From: Vreelandella halophila
Lineage (GTDB): Bacteria > Pseudomonadota > Gammaproteobacteria > Pseudomonadales > Oleiphilaceae
Length of the DNA: 64,000 nt
Reading direction: 5' to 3'
Assembly (NCBI RefSeq): GCF_019903425.1
Contig: NZ_JACHUZ010000011.1
Coordinates: 396,722-460,721 of the forward strand
The translations under genes and the position numbers were made by a program. This document shows, piece after piece, positions 36,111-45,364 of the stretch. The first letter of the stretch is position 1. Each line of letters opens with the position of its first letter. Under the pieces are notes generated by a model. That model was not told where the DNA came from and did not search any database. It saw only the letters and a list, made by a program, of their open reading frames with translations.

Positions 36111-37157
36111 TTAACAATTGACCGCCGTTTCCGGATTCAGAGTCACTGATTCCGGCAAGCTGAGTTTTCGAATATCACCGGACCAGCGGCGCGGGTTTTC
36201 AGCTTTCGCAGCCTCGATAACCCGTTGACGCTGGAACAGGATCTGGTCAGCTTCGCCGTTATGGCGCTGCTGTGGTGTCACGTAATTCAGGGCGCTGTGG
36301 CGATGCTCGGTGTTGTACCAACGCACGAACGCCAACACCCAGTCCCGGGCCTGTTCGATTGTTGTGAAGCCGTTTGTCGGAAACCCCGGGCGGAACTTCA
36401 GCGTTTTGAACAGCGACTCCGAGTAGGCATTGTCATTGCTCACTCTGGGGCGGCTTTTCGAGGGCGTAATGCCCAAGTCGTACAGTTTCTCCAGGAAGGT
36501 CGACGCCTTCATGGGGCTGCCATTGTCCGAGTGCAGCACCAGTGGTTTGTCCTTCGTTGCCAGATGCTCACGCCAGTACGCCTTTTCGATGAACTCACTG
36601 GCCAGCTCTCCGGTTTCGCTGTCGTAGACCTCATGGCCAACGATCTTGCGGCTGTACACATCCAGCATCAGGTACAGGTAGAACCAGGTGCCTCTGGCCG
36701 GGCCCGGTAACCATGAGATATCCCACGACCACAGTTGGTTTGGTTGTGTCGCCTTGTGTGTGGTCGCTTGGCGCCTGCTCTCAGGTGCTTTCTGTCGGCC
36801 TCTGGGGTGCACCTGATCGTACTCACGCAGAACCCGATAGAACGTTGACTCCGAGGCCAGGTAGCGTCCCTGATCCAGCTGATCGGCCACGATAAACGCC
36901 GGCGGGCAGCTTCGATATTCTTTCTGATTGCACAGCGATACCACGGCCTGGCGCTCCTGGTTCGTCAGTTTATTGCTCGGCGCCGCTCTGGGCACCAATG
37001 GCCTCTGGTCCGCTTTGACACCCTTGTCAGTCGTCCAGCGCTGATAAGTGCGTACAGTCAGGTTCAGCAAGGCACAAGCCTTCTCCAGCCGGGCTCCGCT
37101 ACTCTGCGCTTGTTCAATCAGAGTAATGGCCTGCTGGCGATCCGGGAGGCTGGTCAT
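36111..37157 (-). CDS. IS3-family transposase OrfB (copy 1)
   Basis: 348 residues with an HTH-like N-terminus and an rve integrase core. The catalytic D, D and E lie in LWSWDISWL, VLHSDNGSPM and AYSESLFKTLKF. Its ATG overlaps the orfA stop (ATGA), and its frame is -1 to orfA, so it may be made by re-initiation or as an OrfAB fusion by -1 slippage at the A7 run at 37193-37199; no stop intervenes in the -1 frame. Confidence 0.93.
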   Translation of the reverse strand: MTSLPDRQQAITLIEQAQSSGARLEKACALLNLTVRTYQRWTTDKGVKADQRPLVPRAAPSNKLTNQERQAVVSLCNQKEYRSCPPAFIVADQLDQGRYLASESTFYRVLREYDQVHPRGRQKAPESRRQATTHKATQPNQLWSWDISWLPGPARGTWFYLYLMLDVYSRKIVGHEVYDSETGELASEFIEKAYWREHLATKDKPLVLHSDNGSPMKASTFLEKLYDLGITPSKSRPRVSNDNAYSESLFKTLKFRPGFPTNGFTTIEQARDWVLAFVRWYNTEHRHSALNYVTPQQRHNGEADQILFQRQRVIEAAKAENPRRWSGDIRKLSLPESVTLNPETAVNC

Positions 37158-37654
37158 TCGTCCTCGTCTTTGGGGCCCCAGATCGCCTCGGCTTTTTTTG
37201 ACAGCGTCAGCAGAGCCGCCGTTTCCGCAAGCGCCTTGTCCTTGCGTCGCAATTCCGACTCAAGTTTTTTGGTTCGTTTCTTCTCGGCTTTGGTCGCTTG
37301 CCGGTTCCTTTTGGCCTGCTCATCAGACTGGGCATTAGCCCCCGCACAGGCGGCTTTCCAGGCCTCGATCTGCTCCGGGTACAGACCGTGTTTGCGGCAA
37401 TATTCACCGAGCTCCGCCTCCGTCATTGGGGCGGTCTCCAGCACAATGCGGAACTTCTCTTCGCTACTCCACTTCTCGGGGGTGGCTGAGTTCGATGGCA
37501 AAACGGCACCTTGCTCTCTGGCGGCTTTACGCCAATTGTACAAGGTTACCGTACTGATGCCTTCCTGGCTGGCCAACTCGGCCACAGTCAAGCTGCGCGG
37601 TGGCGCCATCTTCTGGAGGATGGCTTCCTTACGTTCCGGTGAATAATGGGGCAT
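37154..37654 (-). CDS. IS3-family OrfA (copy 1)
   Basis: 166 residues: a helix-turn-helix that would bind the element ends (LTVAELASQEGISTVTLYNW), a second helical part, and a basic coiled coil (KKRTKKLESELRRKDKAL) that may form a leucine-zipper-like dimer region. Near its 3' end the AAAAAAAG run at 37193-37199 is the usual IS3-type -1 frameshift signal. OrfA alone usually represses transposition; the fusion is the active transposase. Confidence 0.92.
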   Translation of the reverse strand: MPHYSPERKEAILQKMAPPRSLTVAELASQEGISTVTLYNWRKAAREQGAVLPSNSATPEKWSSEEKFRIVLETAPMTEAELGEYCRKHGLYPEQIEAWKAACAGANAQSDEQAKRNRQATKAEKKRTKKLESELRRKDKALAETAALLTLSKKAEAIWGPKDEDE

Positions 37655-38568
37655 GGTTGTCCTCTGAAATCATCAGGCGACAACTACCTTGACGCATAGG
37701 GGCCCTGCGCCAGGATGTCGAGAACTGGGCTGAGCGGGTGCAGGTCTGGAGTGAAGCCGTGATCGATTGCATGAACCGCATCCACCACGAGTTGGACCGA
37801 AGCGATGAGGGCATGGACGTATTGGGTAATGTGCAAAACCGTGAAGATCTGGCGTTGGAGCTATCCACTCTTGTGGAGAAAGGCCGCCTTTACTTTCCCA
37901 ACGAAAATCGGTCCGCCTATGGTCAAAGTAGGCAATCTTCACGGCGTGGATATCGAAGCGCCATCCTTGACCCACTGCTCGCTACGGTTGTCATTCTGCG
38001 AGCAGAAGACAGCCCGAAGTTCGATTTTGAGGATAAAAGAGGCAAATTTGGAAAAAACCGGTACTCCAAAGCTGTCCGACTCTATTGCAACGCCTTCTTG
38101 TCTTTCACTGAGGTAGTCCTCGCTGTGCGTGAGGGAAACCGGCGGCGTATAAATTCTCTTCGAAAAGCCGGTGACCCTCGCGAAGCGGGTCGAATGGAGC
38201 GGCTGTTGCGGCCAAGTGATGATGCGCCACCACCAAGCCATCGATATTGGCTTGGAAATGATATTGGACCTCGGATTCCTCGGGAAGAGGATGTGCTTGG
38301 TGGGGATTGGCAGTAGGTATCTTACTGTTCGCTCGTCAAATGGTATGCGGTTTGCTTCTGTTATAGATACAAGTATAGACATGGCGAGAAATTGCCGCAC
38401 ATAAATCAGTTCCTCGGCTATAACGGCAGGAAGATACTTTCAGCAGTACTCCAGAGATAAAATGAAAACTATTTTTGACTGAAAAGAGGCCAATTCTTTG
38501 GAATTGTGGGGGAATATTAAAGTGCTTTTGGGTACAAGCCGAGCTCTTTTCGAGGAGAGCGGAATCTG

Positions 38569-39627
38569 ATGCGAGTCCTCGTAACCGGCGGTGCTGGATT
38601 TATTGGATCACACGTTGTCGAGCTGCTGCTCAAGTTCAGCGATTACGAGGTGTTGGTTCTGGATAAGCTCACCTATGCTGGAAGCCTTCGGAATCTTGAG
38701 GGTGTTAAAGGCAATCCACGCTTTCGCTTTATCAAGGGGGATATTTGCGATCCATTGATGGTTAACAGGGTTTTCCAAGAGTTCGCGCCTCAAGCTGTTC
38801 TCAATCTGGCGGCAGAGTCTCACGTGGATCGTTCCATTGATGGGCCCGAACCCGCTGTAGAGACGAATGTTAAAGGAACCACAGTACTTCTGGAGGCAAG
38901 CCGTCATTGGCTGGCCGGGCTTAGCGAGGGTGATAAAGCCGGGTTTCGTTTCTTGCAGGTGAGTACGGATGAGGTGTTTGGTGATCTTGCCAGTGACGCA
39001 CCTCCCTTCTCGCGTGATACGCCTTATGCTCCAAGTTCCCCCTATTCAGCCAGTAAGGCGAGTGCGGACCATCTGGTAAGCGCTTGGGGCCGAACCTATG
39101 GTATCCCGGTACTGACCACCCATTGCTCAAACAATTATGGTCCGCGACAGCATCCGGAGAAACTGATTCCGCATATGATTTTCCGTGCTCTGAGCGGCAA
39201 GATACTTCCGGTCTACGGAGACGGAAGTCAGGTGCGTGACTGGCTGCATGTTAAGGATCACGCGCATGGCCTACTCGAAGTGCTTCGAAATGGGACGCCC
39301 GGCAGGCACTATCTGCTGGGAAATCGGGATGAGCATACGAACCGTGAGATCGTAGAGAGCTTGTGTGATCTGCTCATGAATAAGGGAATGGTTGCGGGAG
39401 TTGACTTGCGGTCACTGATCTGCATGGTTCCAGACCGTCCGGGGCATGATCGGCGTTATGCGATTGATCCGGCTGACACGGAACGGGAGCTTGGTTGGAG
39501 CCCGGGTATTGGCTTCGAGCAAGGTCTGGCGAACACGGTGGACTGGTATCTTGAGCACCTGGAATGGGTTAATCAATCCGATACTGATTTGGAACGCCGG
39601 GGGTTGAACGCGATGGGGGCTTCATGA
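38569..39627 (+). CDS. rfbB: dTDP-glucose 4,6-dehydratase
   Basis: 352 residues, NAD-binding [10 protein letters not shown] at the start, catalytic STDEVFGDL and [12 protein letters not shown]. It makes dTDP-4-keto-6-deoxyglucose, the branch point to many deoxy and amino-deoxy sugars. GAGGAGAG lies upstream of the ATG. It is the first gene of an eight-gene operon in which each gene overlaps the next by 1-7 bases. The absence of rfbC and rfbD means rhamnose is not the product here; the next functional genes point to a 4- or 3-amino sugar. Confidence 0.95.
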   Translation: MRVLVTGGAGFIGSHVVELLLKFSDYEVLVLDKLTYAGSLRNLEGVKGNPRFRFIKGDICDPLMVNRVFQEFAPQAVLNLAAESHVDRSIDGPEPAVETNVKGTTVLLEASRHWLAGLSEGDKAGFRFLQVSTDEVFGDLASDAPPFSRDTPYAPSSPYSASKASADHLVSAWGRTYGIPVLTTHCSNNYGPRQHPEKLIPHMIFRALSGKILPVYGDGSQVRDWLHVKDHAHGLLEVLRNGTPGRHYLLGNRDEHTNREIVESLCDLLMNKGMVAGVDLRSLICMVPDRPGHDRRYAIDPADTERELGWSPGIGFEQGLANTVDWYLEHLEWVNQSDTDLERRGLNAMGAS

Positions 39628-40493
39628 AAGGTATAGTGCTGGCGGGCGGAAGCGGTACCCGACTTCATCCCATCACCAAAGGTGTTTCCAAACAATTGTT
39701 GCCGATTTACGACAAACCGATGATCTACTATCCCCTATCGGTATTGATGCTTGCCGGCATTCGCGACGTTTTAGTGATAACGGCTCCTCAGGATCAGGCA
39801 GGATTTCAGCACCTGCTTGGCGACGGCAGGGATTTCGGCATTCGGATCACCTATGCCGAACAACCCAGTCCACAGGGTCTGGCACAGGCATTCACCATTG
39901 GCGAGTCCTTTATTGGAACGGATTCCGTCTGCCTTGTGCTGGGCGATAACATTTTTTACGGGCACGGCTTCACCCCGAAATTACGGGAAGCGGCTTGCCG
40001 TGAAAAGGGCGCCACCATTTTCGGGTATCAGGTCAAGGACCCGGAACGCTTCGGCGTTGTTGCCTTCGACAGCAACCGCAAGGCCACCTCGATTGAGGAA
40101 AAGCCTTCGCAGCCGAGCTCCCAGTACGCGGTAACCGGGCTCTATTTTTACGATAACGACGTTATTGACATTGCCCGCAATGTTAAGCCCTCCGAGCGCG
40201 GCGAACTTGAAATCACCTCGGTCAACGAGGCGTACCTGCGGCGTGGTGACCTGCACGTGGAGATTCTTGGCCGGGGCTTTGCCTGGCTGGACACGGGAAC
40301 TCATGAAAGCCTTCTGGAAGCCGCCCAGTTCGTGGAGACCATTGAAAAACGCCAGGGCTATAAGATTGCCTGCCTGGAGGAGATCGCGTTTAAGAAACGC
40401 TGGATATCCAGGGAAGAGCTGTTGCGCTCCTCCCGCGCGCTGGATAAAACCCAATACGGCGCTTATCTGAAGGAAATTGCAGAAACATCATGA
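39624..40493 (+). CDS. rfbA: Glucose-1-phosphate thymidylyltransferase
   Basis: 289 residues with [20 protein letters not shown] as nucleotide loop, the LGDNIFYG motif and a C-terminal sugar-binding part ([17 protein letters not shown]). It makes dTDP-glucose for rfbB. The ATG overlaps the rfbB stop by four bases. Length and motifs are standard for RmlA. Confidence 0.95.
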   Translation: MKGIVLAGGSGTRLHPITKGVSKQLLPIYDKPMIYYPLSVLMLAGIRDVLVITAPQDQAGFQHLLGDGRDFGIRITYAEQPSPQGLAQAFTIGESFIGTDSVCLVLGDNIFYGHGFTPKLREAACREKGATIFGYQVKDPERFGVVAFDSNRKATSIEEKPSQPSSQYAVTGLYFYDNDVIDIARNVKPSERGELEITSVNEAYLRRGDLHVEILGRGFAWLDTGTHESLLEAAQFVETIEKRQGYKIACLEEIAFKKRWISREELLRSSRALDKTQYGAYLKEIAETS

Positions 40494-41563
40494 TTCCCGC
40501 AACCCGCCCCTCCATTCCGAACCGTAAAACGCTTGAGCGCTACCTGGACGGTGTTTTTGAACGCGCCTGGCTGACGAATGACGGCCCTCTGGTCAGGGAA
40601 CTGACGGAGCGTCTTGAAGATTATCTTGGGGTTGAAAACCTGCTCTTGGTCGCCAATGGCACCCTTGCCTTGCAGGTGGCCTATAAAGCGCTCAACATTG
40701 AACGCGAGGCCGTTACAACACCCTTCACCTTTATCGCCACTGCCAGCGCCATGCAGTGGCAGGGCATCGAGCCGAATTTTGCGGACGTCGACCCCGGCTC
40801 GATGAACCTGAGTCCCGAAAGGGCGGAGCAAGCGATTACGGAAACTACTGACGGCATCGTTCCGGTCCACGTTTATGGCCACGCCTGCGACGTGGAGGCG
40901 TTTGACAACTTGTCGGCGCGCAACAACCTCAGTCTTGTCTACGACGCTTCTCATTGTTTCGGCGTCAATTACCAGGGACAGAGCCTGCTTAACTGGGGGG
41001 ATGCGGCGACGCTCAGCTTTCATGCAACCAAGCTTTATCACACGGTTGAGGGAGGTGGTATTGTTTTCCGGGACCGAAACGTTCTGGAAAAAGCCAAGCG
41101 CATGATCAATTTTGGTCAATCATCCGAAACGTCTGATATAGAGGTTGGCGGCATCAACGCCAAAATGAGCGAGGTGCATGCGGCGGTGGGATTGGCGAAT
41201 CTCGATTCAATTGATGAGGTTATTGAAAAACGGTTAGCTCTTGTTGGGGAATATCGGCAGTGTCTTGGCGGCGCTGTGATCATTCCCGAGGGCAAGGGCT
41301 CCAACAACGGTGCATACCTCCCCGTTTTGTGCGCTTCATCGGGACAAGCCGAGGTTGTTGATCGTCATCTGAGGGACTCTGGCGTCAGCGCGCGCCGTTA
41401 TTTCAGGCCTGCCCTTAATCGCGCGGCGGTCTTTCGCTCCACCGCGACTTGCCCGGTCGCTGAGGACGTTTCTGCTCGAGTTATATGTGTCCCTCTTTCG
41501 TCGGCAATGACCGTCGATCAGGTTCGGTGGATTTCGCGGCTTATCAAGGAAGTGATGTCATGA
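40490..41563 (+). CDS. DegT/DnrJ/EryC1/StrS sugar aminotransferase (VioA/FdtB-like)
   Basis: 357 residues. PLP-binding lysine in [15 protein letters not shown], Asp in [10 protein letters not shown], and the substrate-loop [12 protein letters not shown]. With rfbA and rfbB it would aminate a dTDP-keto-6-deoxyhexose, most simply to dTDP-4-amino-4,6-dideoxyglucose (viosamine type), the sugar on Pseudomonas syringae flagellin, or to a 3-amino sugar. Which carbon is aminated cannot be told by eye; a 3-amino sugar would need a ketoisomerase, which is not seen. It overlaps rfbA by 4 bp. Confidence 0.87.
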   Translation: MIPATRPSIPNRKTLERYLDGVFERAWLTNDGPLVRELTERLEDYLGVENLLLVANGTLALQVAYKALNIEREAVTTPFTFIATASAMQWQGIEPNFADVDPGSMNLSPERAEQAITETTDGIVPVHVYGHACDVEAFDNLSARNNLSLVYDASHCFGVNYQGQSLLNWGDAATLSFHATKLYHTVEGGGIVFRDRNVLEKAKRMINFGQSSETSDIEVGGINAKMSEVHAAVGLANLDSIDEVIEKRLALVGEYRQCLGGAVIIPEGKGSNNGAYLPVLCASSGQAEVVDRHLRDSGVSARRYFRPALNRAAVFRSTATCPVAEDVSARVICVPLSSAMTVDQVRWISRLIKEVMS

Positions 41564-41769
41564 AAGTTAATTGGTTTGAAAACGGCCGACGCTATTGTCA
41601 GCTCGACGTGAACGGATCTCATGAAAGCGGGACCCAGGCTCGATACGGGGTCACCCATGGCGGATCGTCTCCTGGTGTTGGAGTCCTTATCAAGCTCTTT
41701 GATCCGCTGAGAATCAGGCGGGCCCGTCTTCTTATTTTTCAACTTTTGCCGGTGAAAAAGGCGGGTTGA
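41560..41769 (+). CDS. Small unknown protein in the amino-sugar operon
   Basis: 69 residues ([17 protein letters not shown] at the start). Its ATG overlaps the aminotransferase stop and its stop overlaps the next ATG (TGATG), which supports its being real. No known domain is recognisable. The C-terminal half has a basic, hydrophobic run (RIRRARLLIFQLLP) that could form one amphipathic or membrane helix. Confidence 0.5.
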   Translation: MKVNWFENGRRYCQLDVNGSHESGTQARYGVTHGGSSPGVGVLIKLFDPLRIRRARLLIFQLLPVKKAG

Positions 41770-42731
41770 TGCGATACCAACGGTGTTCCGGGAACATGAT
41801 CCCTAAGGCCGCTTACGATCCTGAGAACGGCTCGCGCAAGGCCCGCTTTTTCCCTTCGGCTCGCCGTGCCTGGCTTGCTTGCTTACAGGGGTTATCTCCC
41901 CGGCGTATTTTATTACCTGCTTATATAGGTTATACCGACAAAGAAGGTTCGGGCGTTCTGGATCCGATCGATGAACTAAAGACCCCATTCTCATTTTATC
42001 CGGTTGGTACTGATTTGCTTGCAAATTCGGATACCATAATGCATTGCCTTGTCCGTGAGCCGGATATAGACGTGGTGCTACTCATCCACTATTTCGGCTG
42101 GCCAGGAGGGGATGTATCCACTATCCGCTCTATATGTGACCAAATGGGTGTTGTACTGGTGGAGGATTGTGCTCATGCATTTCACTGGGGGCAACCCGAT
42201 CCTTCCCTAGGGATAAGAGGGGATTTTGCTCTCTACTCTATTCACAAATATTTGGCGACTGCAACTGGTGGCCTGCTCCATGCTGTTCATCAAAAAGAAT
42301 ATCCGAAAGCCATGGTGCCCGAAGAGCAAAATATTGATCCAGCAGTTCTCGATGTGCTCGCGCGGGCAGATCTGGATGCCATTGCTGGTAAACGCAGAGA
42401 AAATTTAGCTCGAGTTCTCGACGAGTTAGACGATATGGATGGGTTGATACCGTTACGTACTGAAATACCGCTGGTACCTCAGTCTATGCCGGTGTGGGTT
42501 GAAGGGCATAAGATGCGGGAAAAACTCTATTTTCGTATGATGGAGCGGGGTGTTCCAGCAACAGCTCTTTACCACCGACTACACCATTCGCTGGAGCGCA
42601 CCCTTTTTCCACAATCATTCGAGGTGTCCGAGCACGTCCTGAATTTACCGATTCATCAGGATATGTCCGCGGATATGATTAAATACATGTTTCAGGAAAT
42701 TCGTGCTTCACTCAGGGAACTCCGTAAATGA
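41769..42731 (+). CDS. Diverged DegT-like PLP protein 1
   Basis: 320 residues. The DegT-family core is visible: VEDCAHAFHWGQPDPSL (Asp that pairs with the pyridine nitrogen), GDFALYSIHKYLATATGG (PLP lysine) and IHYFGWPGGD. It lacks the length and several loops of ordinary sugar aminotransferases. It starts at ATG 41769, overlapping the previous stop by one base. It is followed by a second, further diverged relative, so they may work as a pair. Base composition is AT-richer than upstream genes. Confidence 0.7.
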   Translation: MRYQRCSGNMIPKAAYDPENGSRKARFFPSARRAWLACLQGLSPRRILLPAYIGYTDKEGSGVLDPIDELKTPFSFYPVGTDLLANSDTIMHCLVREPDIDVVLLIHYFGWPGGDVSTIRSICDQMGVVLVEDCAHAFHWGQPDPSLGIRGDFALYSIHKYLATATGGLLHAVHQKEYPKAMVPEEQNIDPAVLDVLARADLDAIAGKRRENLARVLDELDDMDGLIPLRTEIPLVPQSMPVWVEGHKMREKLYFRMMERGVPATALYHRLHHSLERTLFPQSFEVSEHVLNLPIHQDMSADMIKYMFQEIRASLRELRK

Positions 42732-43696
42732 AATCGATTGGAGGATTCTTTGACCTTGAGCTGCCACCAGCAGGTCCCGGCCCCCATCCGGGAGCGGTCG
42801 CATTGTCAACGGGAAGAGCCTGCATGGGATTGTGGATACAGGATGCCCAGCCAGAGCGTTGCTATGTACCTTTCTATTGCTGCGACGCCTTGATTCAGCC
42901 GCTTCAGGAGGCAGGTATTCCCTTCGAGTTTTACTCTATAGATGAGCAATTGTGCCCGAAGGAGCTACCGGAAGAGCCGGGCAATGATGAGTGGTTAGTC
43001 TGGACTAATTTTTTTGGCTTACTGGGAAACCGACTTGAGCCTCTTTCTAAAGCTTGGGGTGGACGGATTCTCGTTGATAACACGCACGCCTTTTTTGAAG
43101 CTTTTGAGCCTAAGTTATGGTCTTTCACATCTGCCCGAAAATATTTTGGAGTTCCGGATGGTGCATATTGCTATCGCCCGGACGGGGACGCGACTGAACC
43201 GGATGTCGAGCGTTTCGTGCCAGACAGTGCATGCCATCTTGTTGCACGGTATACAAGAAAGTCAGGCGAGGCTTTCAGCATGTACCAAGAGGCCGAAGAA
43301 GCTCTTGATTGCTCATTAAAGCGCATCTCTAAGCTTTCCGAAAAATTGATGTCTGGAGTTGATATTGAATCAGCCCGGATGGCTCGGCACCGTAACTACG
43401 AAATACTTGTTGAGCATCTTTCTAAATATAACACATTTAGTCTTGCCAACTGCGCTCCGGTTAAAACGCCATTTTGCTATCCCTTTCTGCCGGCAAAGCC
43501 GATTGCGCGACATAACCTTTATAAAAAAAATATATTCGTGCCTACCCTATGGTCGGACGTTGAGAATCGTGAGGTTGATGATTTCGAACTCGAGCGAAGA
43601 ATAAGCAGAGACCTTCTGCCGTTACCAATTGACCATCGTTATAAACCAAATGATATGTTGCGCTTAGCCTCAATTGTTTTGGATAATATATGGTAA
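42728..43696 (+). CDS. Diverged DegT-like PLP protein 2
   Basis: 322 residues. The pattern parallels the previous gene: ILVDNTHAFFEAF at the Asp site and FTSARKYFGVPDGAY at the lysine site, and a preceding segment WTNFFGLLGNRLE in place of the usual HVYG loop. It overlaps the previous gene by 4 bp and the next by 7 bp. It could be the second subunit of a heteromer or a second aminotransferase in the path. No exact family name can be given. Confidence 0.65.
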   Translation: MKSIGGFFDLELPPAGPGPHPGAVALSTGRACMGLWIQDAQPERCYVPFYCCDALIQPLQEAGIPFEFYSIDEQLCPKELPEEPGNDEWLVWTNFFGLLGNRLEPLSKAWGGRILVDNTHAFFEAFEPKLWSFTSARKYFGVPDGAYCYRPDGDATEPDVERFVPDSACHLVARYTRKSGEAFSMYQEAEEALDCSLKRISKLSEKLMSGVDIESARMARHRNYEILVEHLSKYNTFSLANCAPVKTPFCYPFLPAKPIARHNLYKKNIFVPTLWSDVENREVDDFELERRISRDLLPLPIDHRYKPNDMLRLASIVLDNIW

Positions 43697-44385
43697 ATAA
43701 AGACTATTGGGCAACGTTCTGGCGCGATCATGGTGTTAAAAGCAGCGACTCGGATGCTCAGAGTCAAGTTTTACGTACTCATAATAAACAACCGATCGAT
43801 GAGAAAAGGTGGATTTCCACCCTGAACACCGTGCGGAAACATCTGCAGATGACCGGGGGCCACCGGATGTTGGACCTTTGCAGTGGCAACGGATTGTTTG
43901 CGCGCCATTTTGCTCCTGATTGCGATTGGTTGTTAGCAGTTGATATCTCGCCGGACCTTCTGCGTAGTCTCGACCAGTTGGATATCAGCAATGTTGAGAC
44001 TATAGAGTCAGATATGCGGGCGGTCGATTTCCCGGCGGATACATTTGATCGTATCCTTCTTTATGCCGCGTTGCAGTACCTCGAACCGTCAGAAGCCATA
44101 AAGTTGTTGGAGCGGGCAGCAGGGTGGTTGGAGCCAGGAGGCATTCTTTACCTTGGTGACGTCCCGGATCGGAATCAATTGTGGAATTTTTTCAATACTA
44201 AGGAACGAGAAGCACACTATTTTCGAAATTTGCGGGATGGCGAAGCTATCGTCGGAACCTGGTTTGATTCTGAATGGCTATGCCGGCTTGGTTACTTTGC
44301 CGGGTTTTCCGAGGTGCGGATCATCGAGCAACCTGAATTCATGATCTATCATACCTTTAGGTATGAGGCGGTACTAATTCGATGA
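43690..44385 (+). CDS. Class I SAM-dependent methyltransferase
   Basis: 231 residues. The SAM motif is MLDLCSGNGLFARHF, with the acidic residue of LLAVDISPDLL and post-motif FDRILLYAALQYLEP. It probably methylates a sugar or sugar-linked group, as in methylated viosamine pathways (inference from context). Start at ATG 43690 overlaps the previous gene by 7 bp; the stop overlaps the sulfotransferase start by 4 bp. Confidence 0.83.
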   Translation: MVNKDYWATFWRDHGVKSSDSDAQSQVLRTHNKQPIDEKRWISTLNTVRKHLQMTGGHRMLDLCSGNGLFARHFAPDCDWLLAVDISPDLLRSLDQLDISNVETIESDMRAVDFPADTFDRILLYAALQYLEPSEAIKLLERAAGWLEPGGILYLGDVPDRNQLWNFFNTKEREAHYFRNLRDGEAIVGTWFDSEWLCRLGYFAGFSEVRIIEQPEFMIYHTFRYEAVLIR

Positions 44386-45203
44386 AATCGATAGAAAAAA
44401 TTCTTTATCTTGGTGGGGTTGCTCGGTCTGGATCGAGCTGGGTGGGGCAGATTCTCGCATCCCACCCAAAGATCTGCTTCCGATTTCAACCGCTCTTTGC
44501 CTACAAATTCAAGGGACGTGTGAACGAGGATTCCTCGAAGGAAGACTTCGAAAAGCTTTTCATAGATATGGCCATGTCAAGTGATGACTTTTTGTGTCAG
44601 GAGGATAAGAAACTGTCTGGGGAGTATCCAGGATTCACCGAAAACGGCAAAGAAACGGTATTGGCGTTTAAGGAAAATCGATATCAGAGTGTTATTGGGC
44701 CTATGCTTCGCAGGGTACCTGGAATGCAATTAATTGGCCTGATCCGACATCCTTGTGCTGTACTGAATTCGTGGCGGAAAAACCCAAAAGAGTTCCCTCT
44801 TGGGTCCGATTTTCGGAAAGAGTGGCGTCACGGGATGTGCAAAAACTCCGGACCCGAAGACTATTTTGGTTACCTTAAATGGAAGGAGGTGAGTCATCTT
44901 TATCTCGATTTAGCAGAACAGCACCCGGAACGAGTTCTGGTCCAGCGTTACGAGGATCTTGTCAATAACCCCTTGGCGAGTAGTGAGCATATGTTCCAGT
45001 TTTGCGGGCTGGACTATGCGCCTGAGGTGGCGGCGTTTGTTCAAGAAAGCACCTCCTCGCATCAAGAAAGTTACTATTCAGTTTATAAGAATCCCTATGT
45101 AGCGGTTAAATGGCGACAGGAGATGCCACAGGACATTGTGGATGAAATTTATGAAGATCTGCGTGGTACGCGGCTGGAACAGTTTCTCTATGAGCCATTT
45201 TAA
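44382..45203 (+). CDS. Sulfotransferase family protein
   Basis: 273 residues. A 5'-phosphosulfate loop GVARSGSSWVGQIL near residues 12-25 and a 3'-phosphate motif LIRHPCAVLNSW near 118-129 match PAPS-dependent sulfotransferases; RYEDLVNNPL is a further family segment. It would place sulfate on a hydroxyl of a sugar or protein in the cytoplasm. It is the last gene of the overlapping operon. Sulfotransferases are uncommon in flagellin-modification islands, which makes the setting notable. The acceptor is unknown. Confidence 0.85.
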   Translation: MKSIEKILYLGGVARSGSSWVGQILASHPKICFRFQPLFAYKFKGRVNEDSSKEDFEKLFIDMAMSSDDFLCQEDKKLSGEYPGFTENGKETVLAFKENRYQSVIGPMLRRVPGMQLIGLIRHPCAVLNSWRKNPKEFPLGSDFRKEWRHGMCKNSGPEDYFGYLKWKEVSHLYLDLAEQHPERVLVQRYEDLVNNPLASSEHMFQFCGLDYAPEVAAFVQESTSSHQESYYSVYKNPYVAVKWRQEMPQDIVDEIYEDLRGTRLEQFLYEPF

Positions 45204-45364
45204 ATCCATAAACGGTTATCGCGGTTTATTCAAAGGGATTATAATTACTGGTTCTGAGACAGCCTTTGTTATGGTTTGCTCAGCTTGATCTTCTATCGAC
45301 AGGCTTTCCGACTTGAAATAGTGGGTTATTTTCCGTGAATTTTGAAGAGCACCATTGATCGAAA

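Larger units (their letters stand above)
36068..37701 (-). mobile_element. IS3-family insertion sequence, copy 1
   Basis: 1634 bp bounded by 25-bp imperfect terminal inverted repeats (left 36068-36092, right 37677-37701; 18 of 25 positions match by eye, including TGTCGC at the inner edge). A perfect 4-bp target duplication GCCC flanks it at 36064-36067 and 37702-37705. It carries orfA and orfB on the minus strand and an A7G slippery site. It is the same orientation as copy 2 at 58526-60159, and their encoded proteins are identical, so transposition was recent. Confidence 0.93.
35974..38316 (+). pseudogene. Membrane-anchored unknown protein split by the IS3-family element
   Basis: The 5' part (35974-36067) encodes MGIWEAAIAVASALLGWG and on to KHYRRA. 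The 3' part (37706-38316) encodes QDVENWAERVQVWSEAVIDC to the stop. Removing the element and one copy of the 4-bp repeat GCCC joins them in frame as a 234-residue protein with one N-terminal membrane helix and a charged cytoplasmic body. The first fragment continues into the IS and stops quickly, so the allele is presumably dead unless the 3' part starts alone at GTG 37738. Family not recognised. Confidence 0.85.

Noticed and set aside
38317-38568. JUMPstart/ops-like antitermination site before rfbB
   Set aside because: No match to the known ops core was found; only a normal ribosome-binding site is visible.
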